Assembly (NCBI RefSeq): GCF_030678875.1
Contig: NZ_JAUUDS010000001.1
Location: 1,116,001 to 1,180,000, forward strand
From: Sphingomonas aurea
Lineage (GTDB): Bacteria > Pseudomonadota > Alphaproteobacteria > Sphingomonadales > Sphingomonadaceae
DNA length: 64,000 bases
Direction of reading: 5' to 3'
Below the pieces are notes generated by a model. That model did no database searches and was not told the origin of the DNA. It was given only the letters and a program-made list of their open reading frames with translations. This document shows positions 1-8,581 of the stretch, piece after piece (the first letter of the stretch is position 1; each line of letters begins with the position of its first letter). The position numbers and the translations under genes are program-made.

Positions 1-699
1 CTGGGTCGCCTGATGGACGCGCCTGTCGACCGGGAATGGGTCGGCCGGCGGCTGCGCGGCGCCTGGTTCATCTATCTCAGCGATATCGGCCTCGTCGGCC
101 TCATCTATCTCGATCGCTATATCGTCGGCTCGATGCTGGGCCTCGCCGCGACGGGCGTCTACACCTTCTACTGGTCGCTGGCCAATGCGCTGCAGACGCT
201 GATCCAGACCGCGATCGTCCAGACCGCGCTTCCCACACTCGTCCGGCACGCCCGCGCGCCCGGGTCGGCCGGCTGGGGAGAGCAGGTTCGGCGAGAGATG
301 CTGCGCGTCCTTGGCGTCGCCAGCATTCTGGCGGCGGGGATCTACGTCATCGGCATCGTCGCGGTCGATCGGCTGAAGATGACCGAACTCGTCCGCAACC
401 ACGGCATCCTGCTGCTGTTACTGGCCGCAGCCGTCGTGCGCGCCGGATCGGACCTCCTCAATCTCGCCATCGCCAGCCGCGAACGGGACGGGCATTACGC
501 GGTGGTCAACCTGGCCGGTGTCATCGTGTCGGTCGCCGCGACGGCGACGGGCATTCTGGCGTTTGGATTGCAGGGCGCCGCGCTGGCTTCGCTGGCGACC
601 GCGCTGATCCTTTTCGCCGCCCGTATCGCGCTGCTCGGCCATGCACTGTCCCCGCTGGCCCGCGCGCGCGCCGGAGATCTATCGGAAGGCAGGCGATGA
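1..699 (+). CDS. Oligosaccharide flippase family protein (partial, 5' end outside window)
   Basis: Integral membrane protein resembling Wzx/RfbX-type flippases, which move lipid-linked sugar units across the inner membrane. The frame is already open at base 1, so the N-terminus is missing; the first internal ATG at 13 is not a convincing start. The visible C-terminal part has five or six hydrophobic stretches separated by short Arg-rich loops, as expected for the end of a 12-14 helix transporter. A glycosyltransferase gene follows 31 bases downstream on the same strand, so this is probably part of a surface polysaccharide operon. The family call rests on topology and context, because no catalytic motif exists in this family. 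Confidence 0.68.
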   Translation: MGRLMDAPVDREWVGRRLRGAWFIYLSDIGLVGLIYLDRYIVGSMLGLAATGVYTFYWSLANALQTLIQTAIVQTALPTLVRHARAPGSAGWGEQVRREMLRVLGVASILAAGIYVIGIVAVDRLKMTELVRNHGILLLLLAAAVVRAGSDLLNLAIASRERDGHYAVVNLAGVIVSVAATATGILAFGLQGAALASLATALILFAARIALLGHALSPLARARAGDLSEGRR

Positions 700-729
700 C
701 CGGCGTCGCCCTGCACCGCGCGCCTCTCT

Positions 730-2022
730 GTGTCGCCCGTCGCGCAGGCGACTGAACGCCATACCCTGTCCGATCGGATCGTCATGCTGCGCAACGTCAT
801 CGTCATCAACGACCACGCCGCGATCAACGGCGGACAGGCAAAGGTCGCGATCCAGAGCGCGGTCGGCCTGGCGGCAGCGGGTCTCAATGTCGTGTTCTTC
901 GCCGGGTCCGGCCCGGTCGCCGAGGAACTGACCACGGCGGGCGTCCGGGTGGAATGCCTGGGCCAGAGCGACATCGGCTCGAACCCATCCCGACTTCAGG
1001 CCATGGCGCAGGGCGTGTGGAACCGGACCGCCGCACACCGGCTGCGCGATGTGCTGCGTGCGTTCGACGCGGCCGACACGATCGTCCACTGCCACGGCTT
1101 CGCCAAGCTGCTCTCCGGCGCGATCGGCGCGGTGCTGACGCGCCAGCCGATCCCCGTCGTCCTGACCATGCACGAATATGCGCTGGCCTGTCCCAATGGC
1201 GGCTTCTTCCACTATCCGGACAATCGCATCTGCACCCGCCGTCCGCTGGGCCTGTCCTGCCTGTCGACCAACTGCGACTCGCGGCGCGCCGCATTCAAGG
1301 CGTGGCGGATCGCGCGCCAGATCGCGATCAACGGCCCCGGCAACATGCCGCGCGGGCTGACGGACATCATCTCCATCTCGCCCACGCAGCGGCGCGTGAT
1401 GCAGCCCTATCTGCACGGCGCGCGCCTGCATCATGTCGGCAATCCGGTCGACGCCGAACGGCGTCCGCCAGCGCCCGTCGCGACCAACGATGCCTTCATC
1501 CTCATCGGCCGGCTGAGCAAGGAAAAGGGCTGCGCCCTGTTCGCAGAGGCGGCGCAGCAGGCGGGCGTTCCCGCCATCTTCGTCGGCGAGGGCGAGGAGC
1601 GCGACACGATCGCCCGCATCAACCCGCAGGCCGTCATCACCGGCTGGCAGACCCCGGCACAGGTGATGGACTGGATCGATCGCGCCCGCGCCGTCGTCTT
1701 CAGCAGCCTGTGGTACGAATGCCAGCCGCTCGTTCCGCTGGAGGCCCAGGCCCGCGGCGTGCCGGTCATCGTCGGCAGCTGGGGGGCGGCCGCCGATCAA
1801 ATCATTGACGACGTGGACGGGATCCATCTCCGCCACCCCGATGCAACCGCCCTCGCCGAAGTCCTCCGCGACCTCACGGGCACCCGTGCCGCAACGCTGG
1901 GTTCGGAGGGCTATCGCCGCTTCTGGCAATCGCCGCCCACGCGCGACGCGCATGTCGCCGCGCTGCTGGCCGTGTATGCCGATGTCCGCTCGCGACGGGA
2001 ATGTGAGCCTGTTGCCCGATGA
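730..2022 (+). CDS. Glycosyltransferase family 4 protein
   Basis: Predicted GT-B fold sugar transferase for polysaccharide assembly. The N-terminal domain carries the GGQAKVA glycine loop (residues 34-40). A cysteine cluster (C154, C168, C177, C182) follows the LTMHEYALACP stretch, a pattern seen in many GT4 enzymes. The C-terminal donor-binding domain has IGRLSKEKG (about 259-267) and the EX7E motif E330/E338 in WYECQPLVPLEA. The frame opens with GTG at 730; ATG at 784 (MLRNVIVIND) is an equally good start and better matches family N-termini. Neither has a clear ribosome binding site. The sugar donor and acceptor cannot be read from the sequence. Confidence 0.88.
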   Translation: MSPVAQATERHTLSDRIVMLRNVIVINDHAAINGGQAKVAIQSAVGLAAAGLNVVFFAGSGPVAEELTTAGVRVECLGQSDIGSNPSRLQAMAQGVWNRTAAHRLRDVLRAFDAADTIVHCHGFAKLLSGAIGAVLTRQPIPVVLTMHEYALACPNGGFFHYPDNRICTRRPLGLSCLSTNCDSRRAAFKAWRIARQIAINGPGNMPRGLTDIISISPTQRRVMQPYLHGARLHHVGNPVDAERRPPAPVATNDAFILIGRLSKEKGCALFAEAAQQAGVPAIFVGEGEERDTIARINPQAVITGWQTPAQVMDWIDRARAVVFSSLWYECQPLVPLEAQARGVPVIVGSWGAAADQIIDDVDGIHLRHPDATALAEVLRDLTGTRAATLGSEGYRRFWQSPPTRDAHVAALLAVYADVRSRRECEPVAR

Positions 2023-2195
2023 TGGCCGCGGTCGCCACGCACGCCCGACGCGAGGTTCCAGCCTGCGTCCGTCTGGGGCGGGATCGGCATGTCGCGTCAG
2101 GTCGACAGCCCCGTCCCGGCTATCGATAGTCATCCTGCGTCGTCATGCTCCGGCGGCTTCGTGCCGGTCTTCCCTTATCAAGAGCCTGCAGACCT

Positions 2196-3401
2196 ATGCG
2201 CATCGCCCTTTGCAACGCCATCTATCCCACCCCGCTGCAACCGCAGGTCCTGGGCGGCGCGGAGGTTTTCGCCCGCCAACTGGCCGAGGGGCTGGTCGAG
2301 TCCGGCTGCGAGGTGATCGTGTTGCGGGCCGCCGTCGACGGCAACAGGGCCGTGGAATCCGCGAATGGCGTCACGGTCCATTTCCTGCCGATCCGGAACA
2401 TCTTTCCGCCGTTCCAGGACAAGCGCGGTCCGGCGGCGCGGCTGGCGTGGCATGCAATCGACGATCGCGGCCGGGCGCCTGCCGGGACGCGAGAGATCCT
2501 CGCCGATTTCCAGCCGGATGTGCTGCATAGCCATACGCTCAACGGGTTGAGCCCCGATATCTGGCGAGTGGCGCGGGGACTCGGGATTCCGGTCGTCCAT
2601 ACGCTGCACGACTATTACCTGATCTGCCCGCGCTGTTCGCGCTTCCGCGGCGGCCATGCCTGCGACCATCCCTGCGGTGCCTGCGCGGCCCTCACGCACA
2701 CGCGGCGACGGCGCACGCGTGACGTCGACGCCGTCACCAGCGTCAGCCGCAAAACGCTGGAAATCCATCAGGACAGCGGCCTCTTCGCGTCCGACACCGC
2801 GACGCATGTGATCCACAATATCGCGCGCGATACGCTGGGCGTCGTCCCGGAACTCCCTTTCGATGGCCGGTTGCAGATCGGCTATATCGGCCGCTTCACC
2901 GAGGAGAAGGGGATCGACCTTCTGGTGGAGGCGGTGGCGCAACTACCGCCCGGGCGCATCGGCCTTCGCCTGGCCGGGCGGGCGACGGCCGAGGATCAGG
3001 AGCGGCTGAGACGACTGGCGCCCGATGCGGACCTTACCTTTGTCGGCTTCGTCGATCCCGCCGATTTCTACGCCAGCGTCCATGTGACGGTCGTCCCCTC
3101 CATCTGGGACGAGCCGGCGGGCCTGACGCTGATCGACGCGCTGGCCTCGGGCTGCCCCGTGCTGGGGACCGCGATGGGCGGCATTCCCGAGAGCATCGAG
3201 GACGGGGTGACCGGCTGGGTCGCCGCGCCGCGTGCCGATGCCCCTGCCGCGGTGCTGAAACGGCTGATCGCCGCACCGGCAGAGGTGAAGGCGGCGCGCG
3301 ACGCGCTGATACGGCGGCAGCCGGATCGACGTCGACTGCGTGATCTGATCGACGAGTATCGGTCGGTCTATGACTCGGTGCGGGGTCGCAGGTCGGCGTG
3401 A
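2196..3401 (+). CDS. Glycosyltransferase family 4 protein
   Basis: Second GT-B fold glycosyltransferase of the cluster, 401 residues from ATG 2196 (MRIALCNAIYP). This start is preferred over an upstream in-frame ATG at 2145, which would add 17 residues ahead of the first beta strand. The N-terminal domain has GGAEVFARQLA (20-30) and HTLHDYYLICP followed by five cysteines (144, 147, 156, 160, 163). The donor domain has IGRFTEEKG (231-239). At the usual EX7E position the sequence reads E306 and D314 (DEPAGLTLIDA), so the second acidic residue is Asp. It lies 173 bases after the first GT4 gene; I see no other gene in that gap. Confidence 0.88.
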   Translation: MRIALCNAIYPTPLQPQVLGGAEVFARQLAEGLVESGCEVIVLRAAVDGNRAVESANGVTVHFLPIRNIFPPFQDKRGPAARLAWHAIDDRGRAPAGTREILADFQPDVLHSHTLNGLSPDIWRVARGLGIPVVHTLHDYYLICPRCSRFRGGHACDHPCGACAALTHTRRRRTRDVDAVTSVSRKTLEIHQDSGLFASDTATHVIHNIARDTLGVVPELPFDGRLQIGYIGRFTEEKGIDLLVEAVAQLPPGRIGLRLAGRATAEDQERLRRLAPDADLTFVGFVDPADFYASVHVTVVPSIWDEPAGLTLIDALASGCPVLGTAMGGIPESIEDGVTGWVAAPRADAPAAVLKRLIAAPAEVKAARDALIRRQPDRRRLRDLIDEYRSVYDSVRGRRSA

Positions 3402-3429
3402 GCCCTCGGACCGGAGCGTCGGTGATCCG

Positions 3430-4506
3430 TTAACGCGTCGCCGAAGCCGGAACATAGACCCGGTCGGTCAGGCGCCCCGCCGCCGCCATCGCCGGCACGG
3501 TGAGCCACCGGTGAAACAGGATCGCCGCAATCTGGCAGATCACGACCATCCCGACGAAATAGACGAGAGCCGGCACCGGGTAGAGCCGATCCACCGCCAC
3601 CGCGAGCCGACTGAGCAGCGACACGAGCGGATAGTGGATGAGGTAGAGGCTGTACGACGCCGCGCCGCATGCCTCCACCCAGGGCATGCGCCGGTTCCAG
3701 CGTGGCGGTGCGCAAAGGCCATGGATCAGCAGCGCCGCCGCGGTCCCGAACGCGAGCGTCTCGAACACCCGGATCTGGGCGACCGGGCCCGGATCGCGCG
3801 CGAACAGCCACAGGAACAGCAGTATCGCCACGACGATCGCGCTGCGCCGTCCATGCGCCACCCCGTTCAGATGCAGCCGGGCCACCGCCATGCCGAACAG
3901 GAACAGGATGTGATTGGCGTTGAGCACGAAATCGAACGGCCAAGCCAGCGGCATCGTCGCGGCGGCGATCAGACTGGCGCCGCCCCATAGCAGCAGGATC
4001 GTCCCGCCGATCCGTCGATTCCAGAGAAAGCCGGCGAACAGCAGATAGAAGAACACCTCGTGCCGCAGCGTCCATTCGACCGACAGCAGCAGGTCGCGAG
4101 GAAAGGGAATGACGAGAAACGCCGCGACGACGTCGATCGCGGTCCAGTGCCGCAAGCCGGCGATCGCGAGCGTCAGCGCGACGACGATGGCGAGCACGAT
4201 CCACAGGGGCGGATATATCGTCCGGAACCGCTTGACGGCGAAGCCCCGGATCGCCGCGGCGTCGCGCTGGGGCTCGTGATGATGGGCATAGAGGATGACG
4301 AAGCCGCTGAGGACGAAGAAGATCTGGACGCCCGCCTGGCCCCAGCGGAATGCCGGGAGCACCGGATGCGCGAGATATTTCGGCAGCGCCAGCGTCAGCT
4401 CGACATGATAGGCCAGCACCAGCAATGCCGCGGCCGCGCGTAGCCAGGTGAGGCCATGAAGATGCGGACGGCCGGCGATCATGCCCGCGGCATAGGCTGT
4501 AGCCAT
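3430..4506 (-). CDS. Acyltransferase family 3 (OafA/YrhL-like) membrane protein
   Basis: Multi-span inner membrane acyltransferase, probably adding acetyl or another acyl group to a surface polysaccharide. The N-terminal signature is LTWLRAAAALLVLAYHVEL, with the conserved Arg and His of the family, then GVQIFFVLSGFVILYAH and the RFRTIYPPLW motif after the second helix. About ten hydrophobic segments follow. The length of 358 residues is normal. It converges with the upstream glycosyltransferase gene (gap 28 bases) and lies 19 bases downstream of a second acyltransferase on the same strand. An in-frame ATG eight codons inside is an alternative start. Confidence 0.87.
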   Translation of the reverse strand: MATAYAAGMIAGRPHLHGLTWLRAAAALLVLAYHVELTLALPKYLAHPVLPAFRWGQAGVQIFFVLSGFVILYAHHHEPQRDAAAIRGFAVKRFRTIYPPLWIVLAIVVALTLAIAGLRHWTAIDVVAAFLVIPFPRDLLLSVEWTLRHEVFFYLLFAGFLWNRRIGGTILLLWGGASLIAAATMPLAWPFDFVLNANHILFLFGMAVARLHLNGVAHGRRSAIVVAILLFLWLFARDPGPVAQIRVFETLAFGTAAALLIHGLCAPPRWNRRMPWVEACGAASYSLYLIHYPLVSLLSRLAVAVDRLYPVPALVYFVGMVVICQIAAILFHRWLTVPAMAAAGRLTDRVYVPASATR

Positions 4507-4525
4507 GCAGGAACGGTGAACGCCG

Positions 4526-5752
4526 TCAGCCGGCGGATGCCTGGGCCGGGCGCGGGCCTGCTCCTCCCAGCCATCGCCGGGTGAGCCACTGCCGGACCGG
4601 CACGTCTACGAACCGCGCGAGTATCCAGGCGACGGCGACCATCACGGTGATGAGGGCGATCCCGCTGAACGGCGCCGCGCTTTCCGCGCCATGCCAGAAT
4701 TGCGGCAGCATCCGTTCATAGCGGAATGCCGCATGCGTGACGTACAGGGGGTAGGAGATCAGGCCGAGGAACGCGAACAGGCGCACGCCCCTCCCCTCGG
4801 ACTGGATCGCGGCCACGCACATCAGCGGGAAGATCAGGAGGACGATCGCCACGTCCTTCGGCCAGCCCCATGCAGCCGGCACCGCGAGCACGACCAGCAG
4901 CAACGCCAGGAGCAGGACGGGCGGCACGCTGATCCGGATCAGGCGACCTTGCGCGCGCCGACGCTCGATCCATACACCGACGGTAAAGCCGAACCCGACG
5001 CGCACGGGCCCGCCGATCCATCCCGCCCATTGGGAACCGCGGTCGAGATCTCCGTACCAGACCGCCACCGCCACCAGCGCGACCGCCGCAACGGCGATGC
5101 CTACGGCGAGGACCTTCGGCGTCCACCATTTGAAGAGCAGCGCATATACGACGTTGCTCACAATCTCCCACGCCAACGACCAGGCGGGGACATTCAGCGG
5201 GTAAAGACCGACCACAGGTCCACCCCCGATGTGCGGCAGCATAAACGCCATACTGACCCAGGCGATCGCGAGGTCGGCCGGATCCCAATGCGACGTGCCG
5301 GTCGCCTGCGCCAGAATCTGGACCAGTGTCGCCCCCAAAAAGCCGACAAAATAAAGCGGCAGCAACCGGATCAGCCGGATCGCGGTGAACCGTCGCGCCG
5401 ACAAGTCAGCGGCCAGGCGGTGGTCGTAGGAGTGGGCGATGACGATACCGCTCATCATGAAGAACAGATCGACGGCCAGATAGGAACTGCCAAGATCGAT
5501 CGGCGCCAGCATGACGCTGGTGTGCAAGACGACCACGGCAAGCGCGGCCACGCCGCGCAGTCCGTCGAGCGTATGGAATATCCGACGGTGGGCTGCGTCC
5601 CCGATGATGCTCAAAAGAAATTCCGAAGCCGGGGTCGGGAGGAACGATGCATCCCGTCGTGGATCGTTATGCTTCTCACGGACTGCCCGATTATCGGCGG
5701 TCGCATGGCGTAGCGGGGCAGATCGGCTCAGTGCGGAGGTGCAAACCTGCAT
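4526..5752 (-). CDS. Acyltransferase family 3 membrane protein
   Basis: Second membrane acyltransferase of the OafA type. FHTLDGLRGVAALAVVVLH, YLAVDLFFMMSGIVIAHSY and RLIRLLPLYF are the family landmarks, followed by roughly ten membrane spans and an Arg-rich C-terminal tail. The only ATG in the frame (5752) gives about 60 extra polar residues before the first helix, unlike its neighbour; a TTG near 5614 (LLSIIGDAAHR) would give a more typical N-terminus, so the start is uncertain. Together with the next gene it probably decorates the polysaccharide made by the products of genes 1-3401. Confidence 0.82.
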   Translation of the reverse strand: MQVCTSALSRSAPLRHATADNRAVREKHNDPRRDASFLPTPASEFLLSIIGDAAHRRIFHTLDGLRGVAALAVVVLHTSVMLAPIDLGSSYLAVDLFFMMSGIVIAHSYDHRLAADLSARRFTAIRLIRLLPLYFVGFLGATLVQILAQATGTSHWDPADLAIAWVSMAFMLPHIGGGPVVGLYPLNVPAWSLAWEIVSNVVYALLFKWWTPKVLAVGIAVAAVALVAVAVWYGDLDRGSQWAGWIGGPVRVGFGFTVGVWIERRRAQGRLIRISVPPVLLLALLLVVLAVPAAWGWPKDVAIVLLIFPLMCVAAIQSEGRGVRLFAFLGLISYPLYVTHAAFRYERMLPQFWHGAESAAPFSGIALITVMVAVAWILARFVDVPVRQWLTRRWLGGAGPRPAQASAG

Positions 5753-5767
5753 CGCTCCGGAAGCGCT

Positions 5768-6031
5768 TCAGCTCGGCTGGCACGATCCGGACGGATGCTG
5801 GACGTCGCAGTATCCGATGCGATGGCCGTCACTCCGGTCGCTGGCCTTCGAGACGATCGCCCAACCCGCTTTTAAAATCGACCACACCGCGCGTACCGGC
5901 AACAGCAGAATTCCCAACACCGCAACAATCAGGGAAATCAGTAGAAATCCCGTAAGTCCAACGGCCAGCAAAATGCGGCCGCGGCGGCGCCGCTCAACAA
6001 GCCGCATAAAATATGCGTCCAACTTTTCCAT
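5768..6031 (-). CDS. Small single-span membrane protein, unknown function
   Basis: An 87-residue frame starting MEKLDAYFMRLVERRRRGR. A strongly basic segment is followed by one long hydrophobic helix (about residues 22-45, rich in Leu, Ile, Val) and a polar tail, which predicts an inner membrane protein with the basic end in the cytoplasm. I prefer the ATG at 6031 because a GGGGGG purine run lies just upstream; another in-frame ATG at 6052 adds seven residues. It ends 15 bases before the acyltransferase start on the same strand, so they may be co-transcribed. I do not recognise a family. Confidence 0.42.
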   Translation of the reverse strand: MEKLDAYFMRLVERRRRGRILLAVGLTGFLLISLIVAVLGILLLPVRAVWSILKAGWAIVSKASDRSDGHRIGYCDVQHPSGSCQPS

Positions 6032-6444
6032 AAACGCCCCCCGGCGATGCAAATACCTGAAACGCCATTAACCTATTCGCAACGAAGGTCAACAGAGTAT
6101 TCATGGTACTCCGGCCGGTCATCACCAGATTAGGATTCGATATGCACGCGATTTAGCACTAATCAAATCGCTATTCTTTTAGGCATGGCTGCCGCCTAGC
6201 CGATCGCGATCTGACAAATGACAAATCACCCCGTCCTTTGCTTTTAGGAGAAAACGCAGGATAATATGTAATTGGTGGAAAATTCCGCTGGAGAGTTGAT
6301 GATCCCTACCATGTCTTGTCCGAACGCTGCACATCGCGGAACGGCCGGCGATCTGCCTGTTGGTGAACGTTCGGCTCGGCAGGATCGGAGCAGACTGGCT
6401 GTGTTTCCCTTCCCATGCCAGGGAGGACATCGAAGGAGATGGGG
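6032..6444. other. Gene-poor, AT-richer intergenic region
   Basis: About 410 bases without a convincing gene, between divergent transcription units. It is clearly richer in A and T than its surroundings and should contain the promoters for the small membrane protein (leftward) and the DUF2490 gene (rightward). It also holds a terminator-like hairpin, annotated separately. The leftward open frame that crosses it has low-complexity composition and no family resemblance, and I do not accept it. Confidence 0.6.
6148..6180 (+). terminator. Terminator-like hairpin on the plus strand
   Basis: GCGATTT (6148-6154) pairs with AAATCGC (6165-6171) across a 10-base loop and is followed by TATTCTTTT. No plus-strand gene ends here, so if real it closes a short unannotated transcript or protects the downstream promoter. 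Confidence 0.35.
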
Positions 6445-7134
6445 ATGATGGCGCGCCGACTATATCTGACCTGTCTGCCCCTCCTCCTCGCAGCGGCACC
6501 GGCGTCTGCGCAGGTTGAGGACGAGCAGTTCTGGGAGCAGGTCAATCTCAACGTGCCGCTGACCCCCGATGTGCGCGTCACTTTGGAGGAGATCGCGCGG
6601 TGGGGGGATCGGGCAGACGGGATCAGCCAGACGGAGTTCGGCGCCCTGCTCGGCACGAAGCTGGCGAAGGGGGTCGAGTTCGGCTTTGGCTATCGCAGGG
6701 TCGGCCTGTTCAGCGCGAGCAGGGCCGCCGTGCATGAGGATCGCCTGCGCCAGCAGGTGGTGCTGACCCATGGCCCGCTGATCGGACGATTGCGGGTGGA
6801 CGAGCGGTTCAATCCGGGCGGGCACGAAGTCGGTTTCCGCATTCGTCCGCTCGCTCGCTACAATTATGCGCTCGGATCGCGAGGGTTCGCGCTGTTCGCG
6901 AGCCATGAGAGCTTCTTCATCCCCAACAGCACCGCTTGGGGTCAGCATGCCGGCTATGAGCGGATGCGCAACATGGCGGGGGTGGTCGTGCCGCTATTCT
7001 CGCGCAAGGCGCTGCTGGATATCGGCTATCTAAATCAATATCGCTTCGCCCTGGCCGGTGCGCGGCCACAGATGGAGCATGCGCTAAGCCTGCAGCTGAC
7101 GATCAACGCGATCGGGCCAATCCTGCACGACTGA
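6445..7134 (+). CDS. DUF2490 domain-containing protein
   Basis: Exported protein of the DUF2490 family, usually predicted to form an outer membrane beta-barrel; no biochemical role is established. The start is set at ATG 6445 (or 6448), because AAGGAG lies at 6433-6438 and a hydrophobic signal peptide follows at once, ending ASAQ. The mature part begins with a FWEQVNLNVPLTPDV-type family signature and then alternates short amphipathic strands rich in aromatic and glycine residues (FGFGYRRVG, LRVDERF, ARYNYALG), ending TINAIGP. It is monocistronic, convergent with the GH30 gene. Confidence 0.82.
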   Translation: MMARRLYLTCLPLLLAAAPASAQVEDEQFWEQVNLNVPLTPDVRVTLEEIARWGDRADGISQTEFGALLGTKLAKGVEFGFGYRRVGLFSASRAAVHEDRLRQQVVLTHGPLIGRLRVDERFNPGGHEVGFRIRPLARYNYALGSRGFALFASHESFFIPNSTAWGQHAGYERMRNMAGVVVPLFSRKALLDIGYLNQYRFALAGARPQMEHALSLQLTINAIGPILHD

Positions 7135-7165
7135 CTGCTCTGCGGTCTGCGGACATCACGCCGAT

Positions 7166-8581
7166 TCAACGGCGCGATTTCCATAGGATCGTCACTGCCG
7201 CGCCAGGTGGCAGGACGTGGTTTGCGGTGGCCGATCCGAGGACTGCCTGGAACGGCCGTGCCTTTTCCGTTGCGTTGTAGACCAAGAGCACGGTGCTGCC
7301 GTCCGGGTTGCGGAAGGCCGTGTTGGGAAGGTCGGTACGGTCGGGGGAGGCGATGCGGGCGGCGCCGGGGTGGACGAAGCGGCTGAGATGGCCAAGCGCG
7401 TAATATTCGAGTTCGCGCACGACCTGCCCGGTCGCGGGATCGATCGTCACGACGCCGCGGCAATTGTCGCAGCCGCCCTTGTGCGGGCCGCCTTTGGGAT
7501 CGAGTGCCAGGTTCCACAGCAGGACGCCCCGGGCATGGTTGCGGGTGGCGCCGATCATCAGGTTGCGAACCGCGTCGCCGAAACCGGTCTTCCAGCCGGG
7601 ACGCCAGCCGCCGCCGGAACATTCGGTGAAGAACGCATCCTTTGTCGGATAGGCGGCCTTCACGCGAGACTGTGCGGTGACGTTTCCGCCATAGCAGTGC
7701 CAGGCCACGCCGGCGATGTACCGGGCAGCCTTGAGGTCGGCGAGGACGGTTTCGGGTTGCCAGGGCTGATCCCAGTTATGGTCCCATTCCAGTATCCTGG
7801 TCGCCAGACCTGCCGCGTCGAGCGAGGGTCCGAGATCGTTACCGACGAAGCGGGCGCGGTCCGTGGCGGGCCATTTCATGCCGGGATAGCTGTCGGGCGA
7901 GAAATCCGGCTCGTTCTGGATCGTGAGATAGCGGATCGGGACGCCCTCGGCCGCATAGGCGCGCAGGTAGCGGACGAAGTAGCGGGCATAGGCGCCGTAT
8001 GCGTCTGGGCGCAACGTGCCGCCGATCAGCGCGTCACCGGTCTTCATCCAGGCGGGCGGACTCCAGGGGCTCGCCATCACTGTCAAATGTTCGTTGACCG
8101 CCAAGGCTGCCTTGACGGTGGGCAGAACGGCGGCGCGGTTGGGCGCGATCGAGAAGTGCGACAGGTCCGGGTCGCGCTGGCCGGGAGGCACGTCGTCGAA
8201 GCTGTAATGGGTCGGCGAGAAGTCCGACGCGCCGATCGTCAGCCGGGTGAAATCCAGGCCGAGCCCCTCCCCGTCCCCCTGCCCGACCCGGCCGAACAGC
8301 TCGCGGATCAGCGCGCTGCGCTCGGCGGGCGGCAGAGCCTGGATCAGGATCGCCGACGCATCGGTGATCGACGCGCCGAAGCCAACCATGGTCTGGTAGC
8401 GATGGCCGGGATCGACCGTGATCCGCACTGCCCCCGCCGCCGGACGTGCGGCGAAGCGGATCGGAGCGAGACGCTGCGTGCCGTCGGCATTGGTCTGCCA
8501 GCCCTGCACCGCCTCGCGTGGCGCGGGCGCGGCACCGACCGCAAGCAGAGCCGCGACGAGTGCGAGAGCGCGGCGAGTCAT
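7166..8581 (-). CDS. Glycoside hydrolase family 30 beta-glycosidase
   Basis: Exported retaining beta-glycosidase (glucosylceramidase/beta-1,6-glucanase type). An N-terminal signal peptide (about 1-20) is followed by VGFGASITDAS (66-76), the (beta/alpha)8 barrel, the acid/base E224 in TIQNEPDF and the nucleophile E320 in FFTECSGG. A C-terminal beta-sandwich ends the protein, giving 471 residues in total, which is normal. Its ATG overlaps the stop of the upstream GH3 gene by four bases, so the two are translated together. The GH30-GH3 pairing suggests breakdown of a beta-1,6 or mixed beta-1,3/1,6-glucan; this is inference from context. Confidence 0.9.
   Translation of the reverse strand: MTRRALALVAALLAVGAAPAPREAVQGWQTNADGTQRLAPIRFAARPAAGAVRITVDPGHRYQTMVGFGASITDASAILIQALPPAERSALIRELFGRVGQGDGEGLGLDFTRLTIGASDFSPTHYSFDDVPPGQRDPDLSHFSIAPNRAAVLPTVKAALAVNEHLTVMASPWSPPAWMKTGDALIGGTLRPDAYGAYARYFVRYLRAYAAEGVPIRYLTIQNEPDFSPDSYPGMKWPATDRARFVGNDLGPSLDAAGLATRILEWDHNWDQPWQPETVLADLKAARYIAGVAWHCYGGNVTAQSRVKAAYPTKDAFFTECSGGGWRPGWKTGFGDAVRNLMIGATRNHARGVLLWNLALDPKGGPHKGGCDNCRGVVTIDPATGQVVRELEYYALGHLSRFVHPGAARIASPDRTDLPNTAFRNPDGSTVLLVYNATEKARPFQAVLGSATANHVLPPGAAVTILWKSRR

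Noticed and set aside
5758..5771. GGAAGCGCTTC, part of the class 1 operator, upstream of an acyltransferase
   Set aside because: Only the inner core matches, the outer AA/TT arms are lost, and the gene is not a glycan-use gene; probably chance.
6179..6499. 106-codon minus-strand frame across the AT-rich gap
   Set aside because: No ribosome binding site, odd composition, overlaps the DUF2490 start; no support as a gene.
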